From contig CAJUAF010000010.1 of NCBI GenBank assembly GCA_910584365.1, positions 1 to 64,000 of the forward strand: 64,000 bases of DNA. The letters are read 5' to 3'. Below the pieces are notes generated by a model. That model had not been told where the DNA came from. It did not search any database and was given only the letters and a program-made list of their open reading frames with translations. The position numbers and the translations under genes are program-made. Below, one piece after another: positions 13,775-21,951 of the stretch (within the stretch, counting starts at the first letter, position 1; every line of letters begins with the position of its first letter). This stretch comes from an uncultured Muribaculaceae bacterium. Lineage in GTDB: Bacteria; Bacteroidota; Bacteroidia; Bacteroidales; Muribaculaceae.

Positions 13775-15034
13775 CTAATTTCCGTAAAACGCAGACCGAT
13801 AACGCGGATCCGCAGGCAATGCCATAAACGCCTCCTTCATCTTCTGGCCCCCTGCGGGGAAATATATATTATCGCAAAACTCGTCTTCCCACCAGCCATT
13901 CCTTATGTCGGCCCAATAGTCTTCCAGAATTTCTCTCGGAAATTCGGGCCATACCTGTCCCGAGAGAGTGAATACAGGATTCCCTTTGTCATCTTTATAG
14001 GACAACAGCTTGGCCGTCAGACTTTCCCGGGTCTCTCCGGAATTACGATAGAGATTCAGTTCTATGGCTTTATCGGAGACAGGGAAAGGAGACGGGACAT
14101 TGTCCCGGTCTTTTCTCCAATAACGTTGCAGGGGATCAGACGGGGCGATGGCTTGTCCGCAACCCCAGGCTTCATAAATTTTCTGAGTGATTTCCCGGTT
14201 ATGACGGAATTCAAAACGAAGTAACAGCGGATGATCAATCACATCCTTACCTCCCGAACAATCTATCAGAAATCCGAGCTGGCGTGCCGGTCTCTCAAAG
14301 CAGAATTGCTTCCCGATGGATGTTATCCTGTAATTATAAATCTGATTTACAGTCAGTGATCTGCTGACAGGCAGTACATACAGCACCCCGGTTGAGTCTG
14401 CATCATTTTCTATGGGTTCATATCTGTCCTCGGGCTTGTTATAGCGTGTCACGGCAAAAAACGTGGCCACTTCCAGCGATGAACTGAAATCCACCTCCGT
14501 GGTCCGGTTGTAATAATGCTGTGCCAGCCCGTATAGATTGGCCTGAAGTTTCATTGACTTTCTCCGCACTTCAAATCCCTTTATTCCCAATAGCTGGACG
14601 AGAGGATGCATTGCCAGGAAGGCTGTCAGTTCATTGACCTTAATCATATCGTCCAGAAAATAATGTTTGTTCTTATCCCGGAACAGGCTGGCCTTAATAC
14701 TCTTATAGTCCTGTTGCTGCCCTCGAAACAGGAATGACGAGTGATATAGATTAGGTTTAAGCGAAAAGCGTCTGAAATCCGTCAGGTACGGAATCCTGTC
14801 CTCTATCGCCAACATCCTGTAATAGGCAACGTCATCCCTATTACACATAAGGCGCGTTACCAGAAAATCATCCTTGTCAAGATTAGCCCCCGCTGCCACG
14901 AAAGGGTCTCCGGCCGCCAGGACGGGTGGCATTATCATCGGAAGCCGCCAGGCATTGTCTTCCAGCGCGGAAATACATTGCATAGCCTCGAATATATTAC
15001 TGAAAATCCTGTCCGGCTGCATCTGGGTATTCAT
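13775..15034 (-). CDS. FRG-domain protein of unknown function
   Basis: A 419-residue cytoplasmic protein with an FRG domain, named for the FRG motif (LFRGQQ near residues 102-107). The second signature is the segment YGLAQHYYNRTTEVDFSSS followed by LEVATFFAV (168-195), matching the usual QHYGLPTRLLDWT-SPLVALFFA pattern. FRG proteins are scattered in bacteria and phages and appear in mobile or defence-linked places; biochemical function is unknown to me. It stands alone between convergent and unrelated genes, with somewhat AT-rich DNA. Confidence 0.8.
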   Translation of the reverse strand: MNTQMQPDRIFSNIFEAMQCISALEDNAWRLPMIMPPVLAAGDPFVAAGANLDKDDFLVTRLMCNRDDVAYYRMLAIEDRIPYLTDFRRFSLKPNLYHSSFLFRGQQQDYKSIKASLFRDKNKHYFLDDMIKVNELTAFLAMHPLVQLLGIKGFEVRRKSMKLQANLYGLAQHYYNRTTEVDFSSSLEVATFFAVTRYNKPEDRYEPIENDADSTGVLYVLPVSRSLTVNQIYNYRITSIGKQFCFERPARQLGFLIDCSGGKDVIDHPLLLRFEFRHNREITQKIYEAWGCGQAIAPSDPLQRYWRKDRDNVPSPFPVSDKAIELNLYRNSGETRESLTAKLLSYKDDKGNPVFTLSGQVWPEFPREILEDYWADIRNGWWEDEFCDNIYFPAGGQKMKEAFMALPADPRYRSAFYGN

Positions 15035-15121
15035 TGAAAGTATATTTTTTATTGCATATATTTTTATTGCGGGAGAACCTGGACTATAAACCCAAATATT
15101 CGGGAGTAAGCTCTTTAGCGG

Positions 15122-15168
15122 TAAACCGCACCCCGAAAGCGCAGGACACGACTTTGGAGTGCGGTTTA
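15122..15168 (-). terminator. Hairpin downstream of the ABM monooxygenase gene
   Basis: TAAACCGCAC (15122-15131) and GTGCGGTTTA (15159-15168) form a perfect 10-bp stem with a 27-base loop, 37 nt after the stop codon at 15205. The following U-tract is poor, so activity is uncertain. Confidence 0.4.
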
Positions 15169-15204
15169 TTCTAATCTTGTAGAGATAGTAGATTCTCCTC
15201 CCGA

Positions 15205-15483
15205 TCAGAAGTTGAATTGCTCAAGGGTGAGAGTAGCGACTTTCTCGATTTCGGGGACCAGGCGCTGGAAATGAGGGGAAGCCATGTGAGCTTTCAGGGA
15301 TGCCTCATCCTGCCATGTCTCATAAATCATAAGGCGGTCACTGTTGGTAAGGGAGCCGACAAGGTCGTATTCAACGCATCCTTTGTCGTGGAGCGAGAGT
15401 TCGACAAGTTCGGTAGCCAGGGCGATGGCCTTCCTGCGGTTTTCTTCGGTCTCTGCGATAAGGCCACAATTAAGTCTAATCAT
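15205..15483 (-). CDS. Antibiotic biosynthesis monooxygenase (ABM) domain protein
   Basis: A 92-residue small protein of the dimeric alpha/beta-barrel ABM family (YgiN-like quinol monooxygenases). It shows the family pattern: N-terminal strand, helix, EYDLVGSLTNSDRLMIYETW near residues 39-58 (a conserved Tyr/Glu-Trp strand) and SLKAHMASPHFQRL near 62-75. It probably acts on quinols or small oxidised metabolites in the cytosol. The ATG at 15483 gives the usual N-terminus; an upstream ATG (15522) would add 13 residues and run into the dnaK terminator. Confidence 0.85.
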   Translation of the reverse strand: MIRLNCGLIAETEENRRKAIALATELVELSLHDKGCVEYDLVGSLTNSDRLMIYETWQDEASLKAHMASPHFQRLVPEIEKVATLTLEQFNF

Positions 15484-15509
15484 AGCGAATATTTTAAGTG
15501 TAATAAAAG

Positions 15510-15543
15510 AGAAGACACGCATCCCGGGGAACGCGCGTCTTCT
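15510..15543 (-). terminator. dnaK terminator
   Basis: On the minus strand AGAAGAC...GTCTTCT form a 7-bp outer stem with a partly paired GC-rich interior (CGC/GCG, CCC/GGG), followed by CTTTTATT. It lies 34 nt after the dnaK stop and directly upstream of the ABM gene. Confidence 0.6.
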
Positions 15544-15576
15544 GAATAGTCTGTATTTACTTCACTTCATGAAAGT

Positions 15577-17499
15577 TTACTTCACTTCCTCGAAGTCAAC
15601 GTCGGTGACGTGGTCATCGGGACCGGGGGCTGCGGAACCTGCTCCGGGGTTGGCGCCGGGGTTGGGGGCACCGCCCTGGGCGTTGGCCTGAGCCTGGGCC
15701 TGGGCGTTGAGGATGTCCTGCTGAGCTGCGCCGAAGGTGGTTTCGATTTCCTTGATGGCGGCTTCACAGGCGGCTACATCCTGAGCCTTGTGGGCGTCCT
15801 TGAGTTTGTTTACGGCAGCCTCGATGGCGGCTTTCTTGTCGGCGGGAATCTTGTCGCCGAGTTCGCCGAGCTGTTTCTCGGTCTGGAAGATGATGGCGTC
15901 GGCCTTGTTGAGTGTGTCGATACGCTCTTTTTCCTTGGCGTCGGCGGCTGCGTTGGCGGCAGCTTCATCCTTCATACGCTTGATTTCAGCGTCGGTAAGA
16001 CCGCTGGAGGCCTCGATGCGGATGCTCTGTTCCTTGCCGGTGGCCTTATCTTTGGCGGAGACATTGAGGATACCGTTGGCGTCGATTTCGAAAGTTACCT
16101 CGATCTGCGGAATTCCGCGGGGAGCGGGCGCGATGCCGTCGAGGTGGAACTTGCCGAGGGTCTTGTCATCCTTCGCCATGGGGCGTTCGCCCTGGAGAAC
16201 ATGGATTTCAACCGAAGGCTGGTTGTCGGCTGCGGTGGAGAATGTCTCGCTCTTGCGGGTAGGAATCGTGGTGTTGGCTTCGATCAGTTTGGTCATCACA
16301 CCGCCGAGGGTCTCGATACCTACCGACAGAGGCACTACGTCGAGCAGCAGCACGTCCTTCACATCGCCCGAAAGAACACCGCCCTGGATTGCGGCACCTA
16401 CGGCAACCACTTCATCGGGGTTGACACCCTTCGAGGGAGCCTTACCGAAGAATTTCTCCACAATCTGCTGGATTGCGGGGATACGGGTGGAACCGCCGAC
16501 AAGGATTACCTCGTCGATGTCGCTGGCCTTCAGACCTGCATCCTTGAGCGCCTGTTCGCAGGGAGCGATGGTGGCGTTGATGAGTTTGTCGGCGAGCTGT
16601 TCGAATTTGGCGCGGGTCAGGGTCTTCACAAGGTGCTTGGGAATACCGTTGACGGGCATGATGTAGGGAAGGTTGATTTCGGTGGAAGTAGTCGAGGAAA
16701 GCTCGATTTTGGCCTTTTCGGCAGCCTCTTTCAGACGCTGGAGGGCCATCGGGTCCTGACGGAGGTCTACGCCTTCGTCCTTGAGGAACTCGTCGGCGAG
16801 CCAGTCGATGATCACGTGGTCGAAGTCATCACCGCCCAGGTGGGTGTCGCCATTGGTGGATTTAACCTCGAAGACACCGTCGCCGAGTTCGAGGATGGAG
16901 ATATCGAACGTGCCGCCGCCGAGGTCGAACACGGCGATTTTCTGGTCCTTGTCGCTCTTGTCGAGGCCGTAGGCAAGGGCGGCAGCGGTCGGTTCGTTGA
17001 CGATACGCTTAACGGTCAGACCGGCGATTTCGCCGGCTTCCTTTGTGGCCTGACGCTGGGAGTCGTTGAAATAGGCGGGCACAGTGATGACTGCCTCGGT
17101 GATTTCCTGGCCGAGATAATCTTCGGCGGTCTTCTTCATCTTCTGAAGAATCATTGCGGAAATCTCCTGAGGAGTATATTCGCGGCCGTCCACTTCCACG
17201 CGGGGAGTATTGTTGGCGGAGCGTACCACCTTGTAAGGCACACGCTCGATTTCTTTAAGAACATTGTCATAGGTCTCGCCCATGAAACGCTTGATAGAGT
17301 AGATCGTACCCTGAGGATTGGTGATGGCCTGACGTTTGGCGGGGTCACCTACCTTGCGTTCGCCGTTTTTGTCGAATGCAACAACGGAGGGCGTAGTGTT
17401 GCGCCCCTCGGAATTAGGAATGACAACGGGGTCCTTGCCTTCAAGGACAGCCACGCAGGAATTGGTCGTACCTAAGTCAATACCTATAATTTTTCCCAT
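15577..17499 (-). CDS. dnaK: Chaperone DnaK (Hsp70)
   Basis: DnaK binds exposed hydrophobic segments of proteins in an ATP-dependent cycle with DnaJ and GrpE. The 640-residue protein is full length: ATPase domain 1-385 (GIDLGTTNSCVAV near 5-17, FDLGGGTFDISILELGDG, VILVGGSTRIP), substrate-binding domain from about 395 (LLLDVVPLSVGIETLGG) and a helical lid ending in a Gly/Ala/Gln-rich tail with the conserved terminal DVDFEEVK. No grpE or dnaJ is adjacent. No CIRCE element is visible upstream. Confidence 0.98.
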   Translation of the reverse strand: MGKIIGIDLGTTNSCVAVLEGKDPVVIPNSEGRNTTPSVVAFDKNGERKVGDPAKRQAITNPQGTIYSIKRFMGETYDNVLKEIERVPYKVVRSANNTPRVEVDGREYTPQEISAMILQKMKKTAEDYLGQEITEAVITVPAYFNDSQRQATKEAGEIAGLTVKRIVNEPTAAALAYGLDKSDKDQKIAVFDLGGGTFDISILELGDGVFEVKSTNGDTHLGGDDFDHVIIDWLADEFLKDEGVDLRQDPMALQRLKEAAEKAKIELSSTTSTEINLPYIMPVNGIPKHLVKTLTRAKFEQLADKLINATIAPCEQALKDAGLKASDIDEVILVGGSTRIPAIQQIVEKFFGKAPSKGVNPDEVVAVGAAIQGGVLSGDVKDVLLLDVVPLSVGIETLGGVMTKLIEANTTIPTRKSETFSTAADNQPSVEIHVLQGERPMAKDDKTLGKFHLDGIAPAPRGIPQIEVTFEIDANGILNVSAKDKATGKEQSIRIEASSGLTDAEIKRMKDEAAANAAADAKEKERIDTLNKADAIIFQTEKQLGELGDKIPADKKAAIEAAVNKLKDAHKAQDVAACEAAIKEIETTFGAAQQDILNAQAQAQANAQGGAPNPGANPGAGSAAPGPDDHVTDVDFEEVK

Positions 17500-17663
17500 A
17501 ATAGTTGAGTTTTATTTTTGTTTTTATTTTTCGATTCGTTTTCATGACGGGGAAGTAGCCGGGAGACGGCCGTTATGCCCTGTCGTCTCAATAAGGAAAC
17601 AAATATTGTGCCAAAAAGGTTGTTGCAATCCGTATTAATTGATATACAGGCAAAAATTAAAAA

Positions 17664-17690
17664 TCGTCTGTCAGAAAAACTGACAGACGA
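17664..17690 (-). terminator. Strong intrinsic terminator of the esterase gene
   Basis: TCGTCTGTCAG (17664-17674) and CTGACAGACGA (17680-17690) form a perfect 11-bp stem with a 5-base loop. On the minus strand it is followed by TTTTTAATTTTTG. It lies 74 nt after the esterase stop and upstream of dnaK. Confidence 0.85.
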
Positions 17691-17763
17691 CATGACAGGT
17701 TATGACGCGGCGGAGTTCCGGCATACTCCCCGATAGCCTCCGCCGCCATATTACGGCTCTCCG

Positions 17764-18753
17764 TTACGGTTTCACTGAGGACTCCCCGGGCTCACGTTCC
17801 GATGACCGCCGCGGGGCCAGCAGAAACCTAAGGGGACGCTCCACGCGGTCTCGCCAGAACCGTTCCTCATGTCCCGCTCCCGCGGCGACAAACGTGTCAA
17901 GCGTCTCGCCGCGCCGGTAACCCCGCGATTCCGCAAGCTCGATCATCCGCTCTTCCCAGACTCCGTAGAGACTGTCAAGCGACACGGTGCCGTGGTCGAA
18001 ATACAGCCGGTGATGTCCGTCTGCGGGAAGTTTGTCGGCCAGATAACTTCGCATCGCCACGGGAAACGCCGGATTTCCATCCAGCGAACCGATCCAATGG
18101 GTAGACAGGCAGGCCGCGCTCCCGAACACGCCGGGGTACTCACACAGGGCATAGACCGACATAAGTCCTCCCATGCTCGACCCCATGACGGCCGTGTGGT
18201 CTCTGTCGGTTGCGACAGTATAGACAGAATCGACCATCGGCTTGAGCGTCTCCACAATGAAGGCCACATAGCGGTCCCCTCTTATTTCATTCCCGTGAAG
18301 CAGATTTTTCATGGATGTCACCTCTCCGGGGTCAATGCGTCCGACCGCTTTTTCGGGCATGAGGTCAGCAACGCGGGTAGCGGCGACGCTATGCACTCCT
18401 ACGATTACCGGAGTCTCTATTTCCCCGGCGGCCGACAGAGTTCCGGCTACGGAATCCATCTCCCAGGACTGACGGTTCCAGGAGGTTGAGGCGTCGAAAA
18501 GATTCTGACCGTCGTGCATATATATCACAGGGTATCGCCGGGGGCCATCCGCCACATACCCTTCGGGCAACCAGACATCGACCGTAATCGTGTCCCCCAT
18601 CTGTGGAGAATATACATAATGGCGTTCTATGCTCCCTACGGTAGCCCGCTGCAACACCGGATGCTCCGCGGCTCGGATTCCAGTCACTCCGGCCAGAAGC
18701 AATGCGCCGGCCAACATCATTTTTCCAGTAACAGTTTTCATATCGGAATTCAT
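17764..18753 (-). CDS. Secreted alpha/beta-hydrolase, esterase D / enterochelin-esterase-like
   Basis: A 329-residue exported hydrolase. Residues 1-28 form a signal peptide (MKTVTGKMMLAGALLLAG from residue 5, cleavage near IRA/AEH). The body matches the putative esterase family (PF00756): DVWLPEGY, YPVIYMHDGQNLFD near 75-88, nucleophile elbow VMGSSMGGLMS (Ser in G-S-S-M-G), and a late His in GAGHEERFWRDR. Such enzymes cleave siderophore esters, acyl or feruloyl groups on glycans; the substrate is not clear. An alternative start is 18741. It has its own promoter and terminator. Confidence 0.9.
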   Translation of the reverse strand: MNSDMKTVTGKMMLAGALLLAGVTGIRAAEHPVLQRATVGSIERHYVYSPQMGDTITVDVWLPEGYVADGPRRYPVIYMHDGQNLFDASTSWNRQSWEMDSVAGTLSAAGEIETPVIVGVHSVAATRVADLMPEKAVGRIDPGEVTSMKNLLHGNEIRGDRYVAFIVETLKPMVDSVYTVATDRDHTAVMGSSMGGLMSVYALCEYPGVFGSAACLSTHWIGSLDGNPAFPVAMRSYLADKLPADGHHRLYFDHGTVSLDSLYGVWEERMIELAESRGYRRGETLDTFVAAGAGHEERFWRDRVERPLRFLLAPRRSSEREPGESSVKP

Positions 18754-18769
18754 GGCTATATAATCGATT

Positions 18770-18801
18770 CAAAGTTATTTCATCATGGAATAAAACACAA
18801 A
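18770..18801 (-). promoter_or_regulatory. Promoter of the esterase gene
   Basis: On the minus strand TTTG (18798-18801), 20 bp, TAACTTTG (18770-18777), a full consensus match. The transcription start would be near 18764, about 10 nt before the ATG at 18753. Confidence 0.75.
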
Positions 18802-18897
18802 GGTCTGCGATAATCCAAACTTCAAGACCGCCAGAGACTCCCTTGACAGGAAACCACTGACGGTCGTGAATATCGCTGCGTTCCGCAGAAGACGGAA

Positions 18898-20364
18898 TTA
18901 TTTTACGAAAGCGAAGAGGTCGGAGAGGCTGGCCGTGGTAAGAATATCATTGTAGATACAGCTTGCGATACCGATCAGCATAATGCCCAGCACGGTCACC
19001 CAAAGGCCGACACGCTCAGTGCAGGCGCTCCGGAAGCGGGCGATGACAGGTTCCTCGGGGGAAATATACATCGCCTTGACAACCAACAGGTAGTAGTACA
19101 GGGAGACGATAGTGTTGATAAGGGCGATAAGCACAAGGATATAAATGGCTACCGAACCCTGATTGATCGCCGAGGTGAAGATGAAGAACTTGCTGAAGAA
19201 ACCTGCGAACGGGGGAATACCGGCCAGCGAGAACATAGCCAGGGTCATCGAGAAAGCCAGCCAGGGGTTGGTCTTCGACAGACCGTTGTAGTCGGTCATC
19301 TCCACCTTGCCCGTATTGTTCTCCACCGCACCGATTACGCCGAAAGCGGCAAGGTTGGAGAAGATATAGACAAGGATATAATACATCATCGCGCCCAGAC
19401 CCATCTCGTTGCATCCCACGATGCCGAGCATGATGTAGCCGGCCTGGGAGATGGAAGAGAACGCCAGGAAGCGCTTGAGGTTCTTCTGACGGATGGCGAA
19501 AAGGTTACCGACCGTGATGGTGGCGATAATCAGCGCGTAGAGCATCCATTCCCATACACCGGAATAGAACTGGCCGAAAGCCTGCACCATTATCACCAGG
19601 AAAGCAAACGCGGCGGCGCCTTTCGAGATAACCGACAGATAGGAGGTCACCGGAGTGGGCGCGCCCTGATATACGTCGGCGGTCCAGAGATGGAAGGGCA
19701 CCAGCGAGAGCTTGAAACCGATACCGGAAATAACGAAAGCCAGGGCCACGACCAGCATGGCATTGCTCTGCGAGCCGAGCTGATTGGCGATATCCTCGAA
19801 GTAAAGCGAGCCGGAGAGTCCGTAGACAAACGACAGACCCATCATGAAGATAGCCGAGGAGAACACGGCCGTCAGCATATACTTGACGGCGGCTTCATGG
19901 CTTTCATAGCGGTGCTTGTCGAAGGCAACCATAGCGGCCAGCGGGAGCGAGGCCGATTCCAGTCCGATGAGGAACAGGAGGAAATGACGTGCGGAAATCA
20001 TAAGGTACATTCCGAACAGAGTCACCAGCAGCAGTTCATAGAACTCTCCGCGGCGCACAAGCTGATTGTCGGAATTGACCCACTTGCAGGACTGCACCAG
20101 CACGATCAGCACACCGATGTTCAGAATATTCTTGATCATCGCGCTTATCGGCGAAGTGACATACATCCCGGCGAAGGCGTCTACCGATGCAGGCTCACCC
20201 CAGATGAAGCATCCGGCAGTGAACAGCGCGAAAAGCACCGTCGCGAATCCCGAAATCGCGCCGAGCGCTTTCCGGGGCATGAACGTATCGTAGAGGAATA
20301 CCAGCAGGAACACCACAAGCAGGGCGATTTCCTGTTTCATTACCAAAAATTGTGAGTAATCCAT
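18898..20364 (-). CDS. nuoN: NADH-quinone oxidoreductase-type complex I subunit N
   Basis: One of three antiporter-like membrane subunits of complex I. The 488-residue protein has about 14 membrane segments, with the proton-channel Lys/Glu residues typical of the Proton_antipo_M family in ESASLPLAAMVAFDKHRYESHEAAVKY (in part) and KLSLVPFHLWTADVYQGAPTPV (in part). It is the last gene of the nuo block, 30 nt after nuoM. No strong terminator is seen between its stop codon and the esterase promoter. Confidence 0.96.
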   Translation of the reverse strand: MDYSQFLVMKQEIALLVVFLLVFLYDTFMPRKALGAISGFATVLFALFTAGCFIWGEPASVDAFAGMYVTSPISAMIKNILNIGVLIVLVQSCKWVNSDNQLVRRGEFYELLLVTLFGMYLMISARHFLLFLIGLESASLPLAAMVAFDKHRYESHEAAVKYMLTAVFSSAIFMMGLSFVYGLSGSLYFEDIANQLGSQSNAMLVVALAFVISGIGFKLSLVPFHLWTADVYQGAPTPVTSYLSVISKGAAAFAFLVIMVQAFGQFYSGVWEWMLYALIIATITVGNLFAIRQKNLKRFLAFSSISQAGYIMLGIVGCNEMGLGAMMYYILVYIFSNLAAFGVIGAVENNTGKVEMTDYNGLSKTNPWLAFSMTLAMFSLAGIPPFAGFFSKFFIFTSAINQGSVAIYILVLIALINTIVSLYYYLLVVKAMYISPEEPVIARFRSACTERVGLWVTVLGIMLIGIASCIYNDILTTASLSDLFAFVK

Positions 20365-20394
20365 GAGGCAGAATTATTACGTCCGTTCAAAGGC

Positions 20395-21900
20395 TCAGTT
20401 AAGGCCGATTGCGCGGAAGATTTCAGGGCTGAAGGTGAAACGAATAAGGCTCTCGAAGAAGTTGGGGAAGCAGCCGATGGCAGCCACGCTGACAATCAGG
20501 GTGATCGCCGACAGACGTTCCCACCAGGTGGCGTCGGTCAGCTCGCTGTGGTGCGGATCCTGTACAGGGCCGAAGAGCAGCTTGCCGACAACGCGGAGGA
20601 TATAGACCGCGGTAATCACAATCGAGCAGCACGCCACAATGGTGAACACACGGTGGAACATATCGGGATGTTCGAAGGAGCCGACGAAAATCGTCATCTC
20701 GGCCACGAAGCCCGACAGACCCGGCAGACCCAGCGAAGCCATACCGGCTATAACATAGCTGACACCCAGGAAAGGCATAATCTTCATCAGACCTCCCATG
20801 AGGCGGATGTCACGGGTGTGGGTACGTCCGTAGATCATACCGATTAGGGCGAAGAAGAGGGCCGTCATCAGACCGTGGGAAAGCATCTGCATGATCGCGC
20901 CGGTCAAAGCCGTGGTGTTGATCATCAGGATGGCGAAAAGCACCATACCGCAGTGGCTTACCGAGGAATAAGCGTTGATATATTTGAGGTCGGTCTGCAC
21001 ACAGGCCGAGAACGCTCCGTAGACAACCGAGATACCGGTCAGGATAAGGAATATCCAGGCCAGGTCCTGGGCGGCTTCAGGCATAAGATACATCGCCACG
21101 CGGAAGCATCCGTAGCCTCCCAGCTTCATAAGCACACCGGCGTGGAGCATCGACACGGCGGTCGGCGCGCAGGCGTGACCGTCGGGGCTCCATGTATGGA
21201 AGGGGAACATGGCGCCCAGCACTCCGAAGCCGACGAAACACATCGGGAAGAGGAAGTACTGCCAGCCGGTCGAAATGCTGGCGTTTTTGGAAATCTCCAG
21301 GATGTTCCAGGTCAGTTCCGAACCTTCGGGAGCCGAGTGGAAATAGATTCCGATAAGACTGAGCATGATGAAAGCGGAACCGCCCATCAGCATCAGGGTA
21401 AGTTTCATCGCGGAATATTCCTTGCGGCCGGTACCCCACACGCCGATGAGAAGGTACATCGGAATCAGGGCCACCTCGTAGAACATGAACATCGTGAACA
21501 GGTCGATGGAGATAAAGAAGCCGAACACACCCGTCGACAGCAGGATCAGCCACATGAAGAAATGACGGGCGTCGTCAATCTTCCAGGAGGCGAAAGAACC
21601 GGCGAAGACGATTATGGAGGAGAGAATCAGCATCGCGATCGAGATGCCGTCCACGCCGACGGCCAGGTTGATATGAAGCGGAGCGAACCATGACCAGTGA
21701 TCCACAAGGTACATCTCCTCCATGTGGCCGTCGTTGCGCCAGCCGATATAGTCGCACAGCAGTTTGGCACTGAGCGCCAGCAGCAGTATCGAGCCGGTCA
21801 CTGCAACCGTCCTCACCTGCTTTTCATTCTTGCAGATGGCGAACCCCGCGAGCATCAGCAGGGGTATCACCACGAAGTAAATGAGAATATTTGAAAACAT
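20395..21900 (-). CDS. nuoM: Complex I subunit M (NuoM)
   Basis: A 501-residue antiporter-like subunit with about 14 membrane segments. Landmarks are FYEVALIPMYLLIGVWG with the conserved Glu near residue 145, the FPFHTWSPDGHACAPTAVSM region and SMLHAGVLMKLGGYG. It forms a proton channel in the membrane arm. It is in the normal order L-M-N, 51 nt after nuoL. Confidence 0.97.
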   Translation of the reverse strand: MFSNILIYFVVIPLLMLAGFAICKNEKQVRTVAVTGSILLLALSAKLLCDYIGWRNDGHMEEMYLVDHWSWFAPLHINLAVGVDGISIAMLILSSIIVFAGSFASWKIDDARHFFMWLILLSTGVFGFFISIDLFTMFMFYEVALIPMYLLIGVWGTGRKEYSAMKLTLMLMGGSAFIMLSLIGIYFHSAPEGSELTWNILEISKNASISTGWQYFLFPMCFVGFGVLGAMFPFHTWSPDGHACAPTAVSMLHAGVLMKLGGYGCFRVAMYLMPEAAQDLAWIFLILTGISVVYGAFSACVQTDLKYINAYSSVSHCGMVLFAILMINTTALTGAIMQMLSHGLMTALFFALIGMIYGRTHTRDIRLMGGLMKIMPFLGVSYVIAGMASLGLPGLSGFVAEMTIFVGSFEHPDMFHRVFTIVACCSIVITAVYILRVVGKLLFGPVQDPHHSELTDATWWERLSAITLIVSVAAIGCFPNFFESLIRFTFSPEIFRAIGLN

Positions 21901-21951
21901 CGCTGTTTCTATATTTCAGAAATAAATACTATAAGCACTGTTGATAAGCCA

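Noticed and set aside
15610..17475. 621-codon open frame opposite dnaK
   Set aside because: Mirror of a highly conserved gene in GC-rich DNA; the translation has no domain and no own start signals.
18866..18890. Hairpin CTGCG-TTC-CGCAG after nuoN as operon terminator
   Set aside because: Five-base stem without U-tract; too weak to call.
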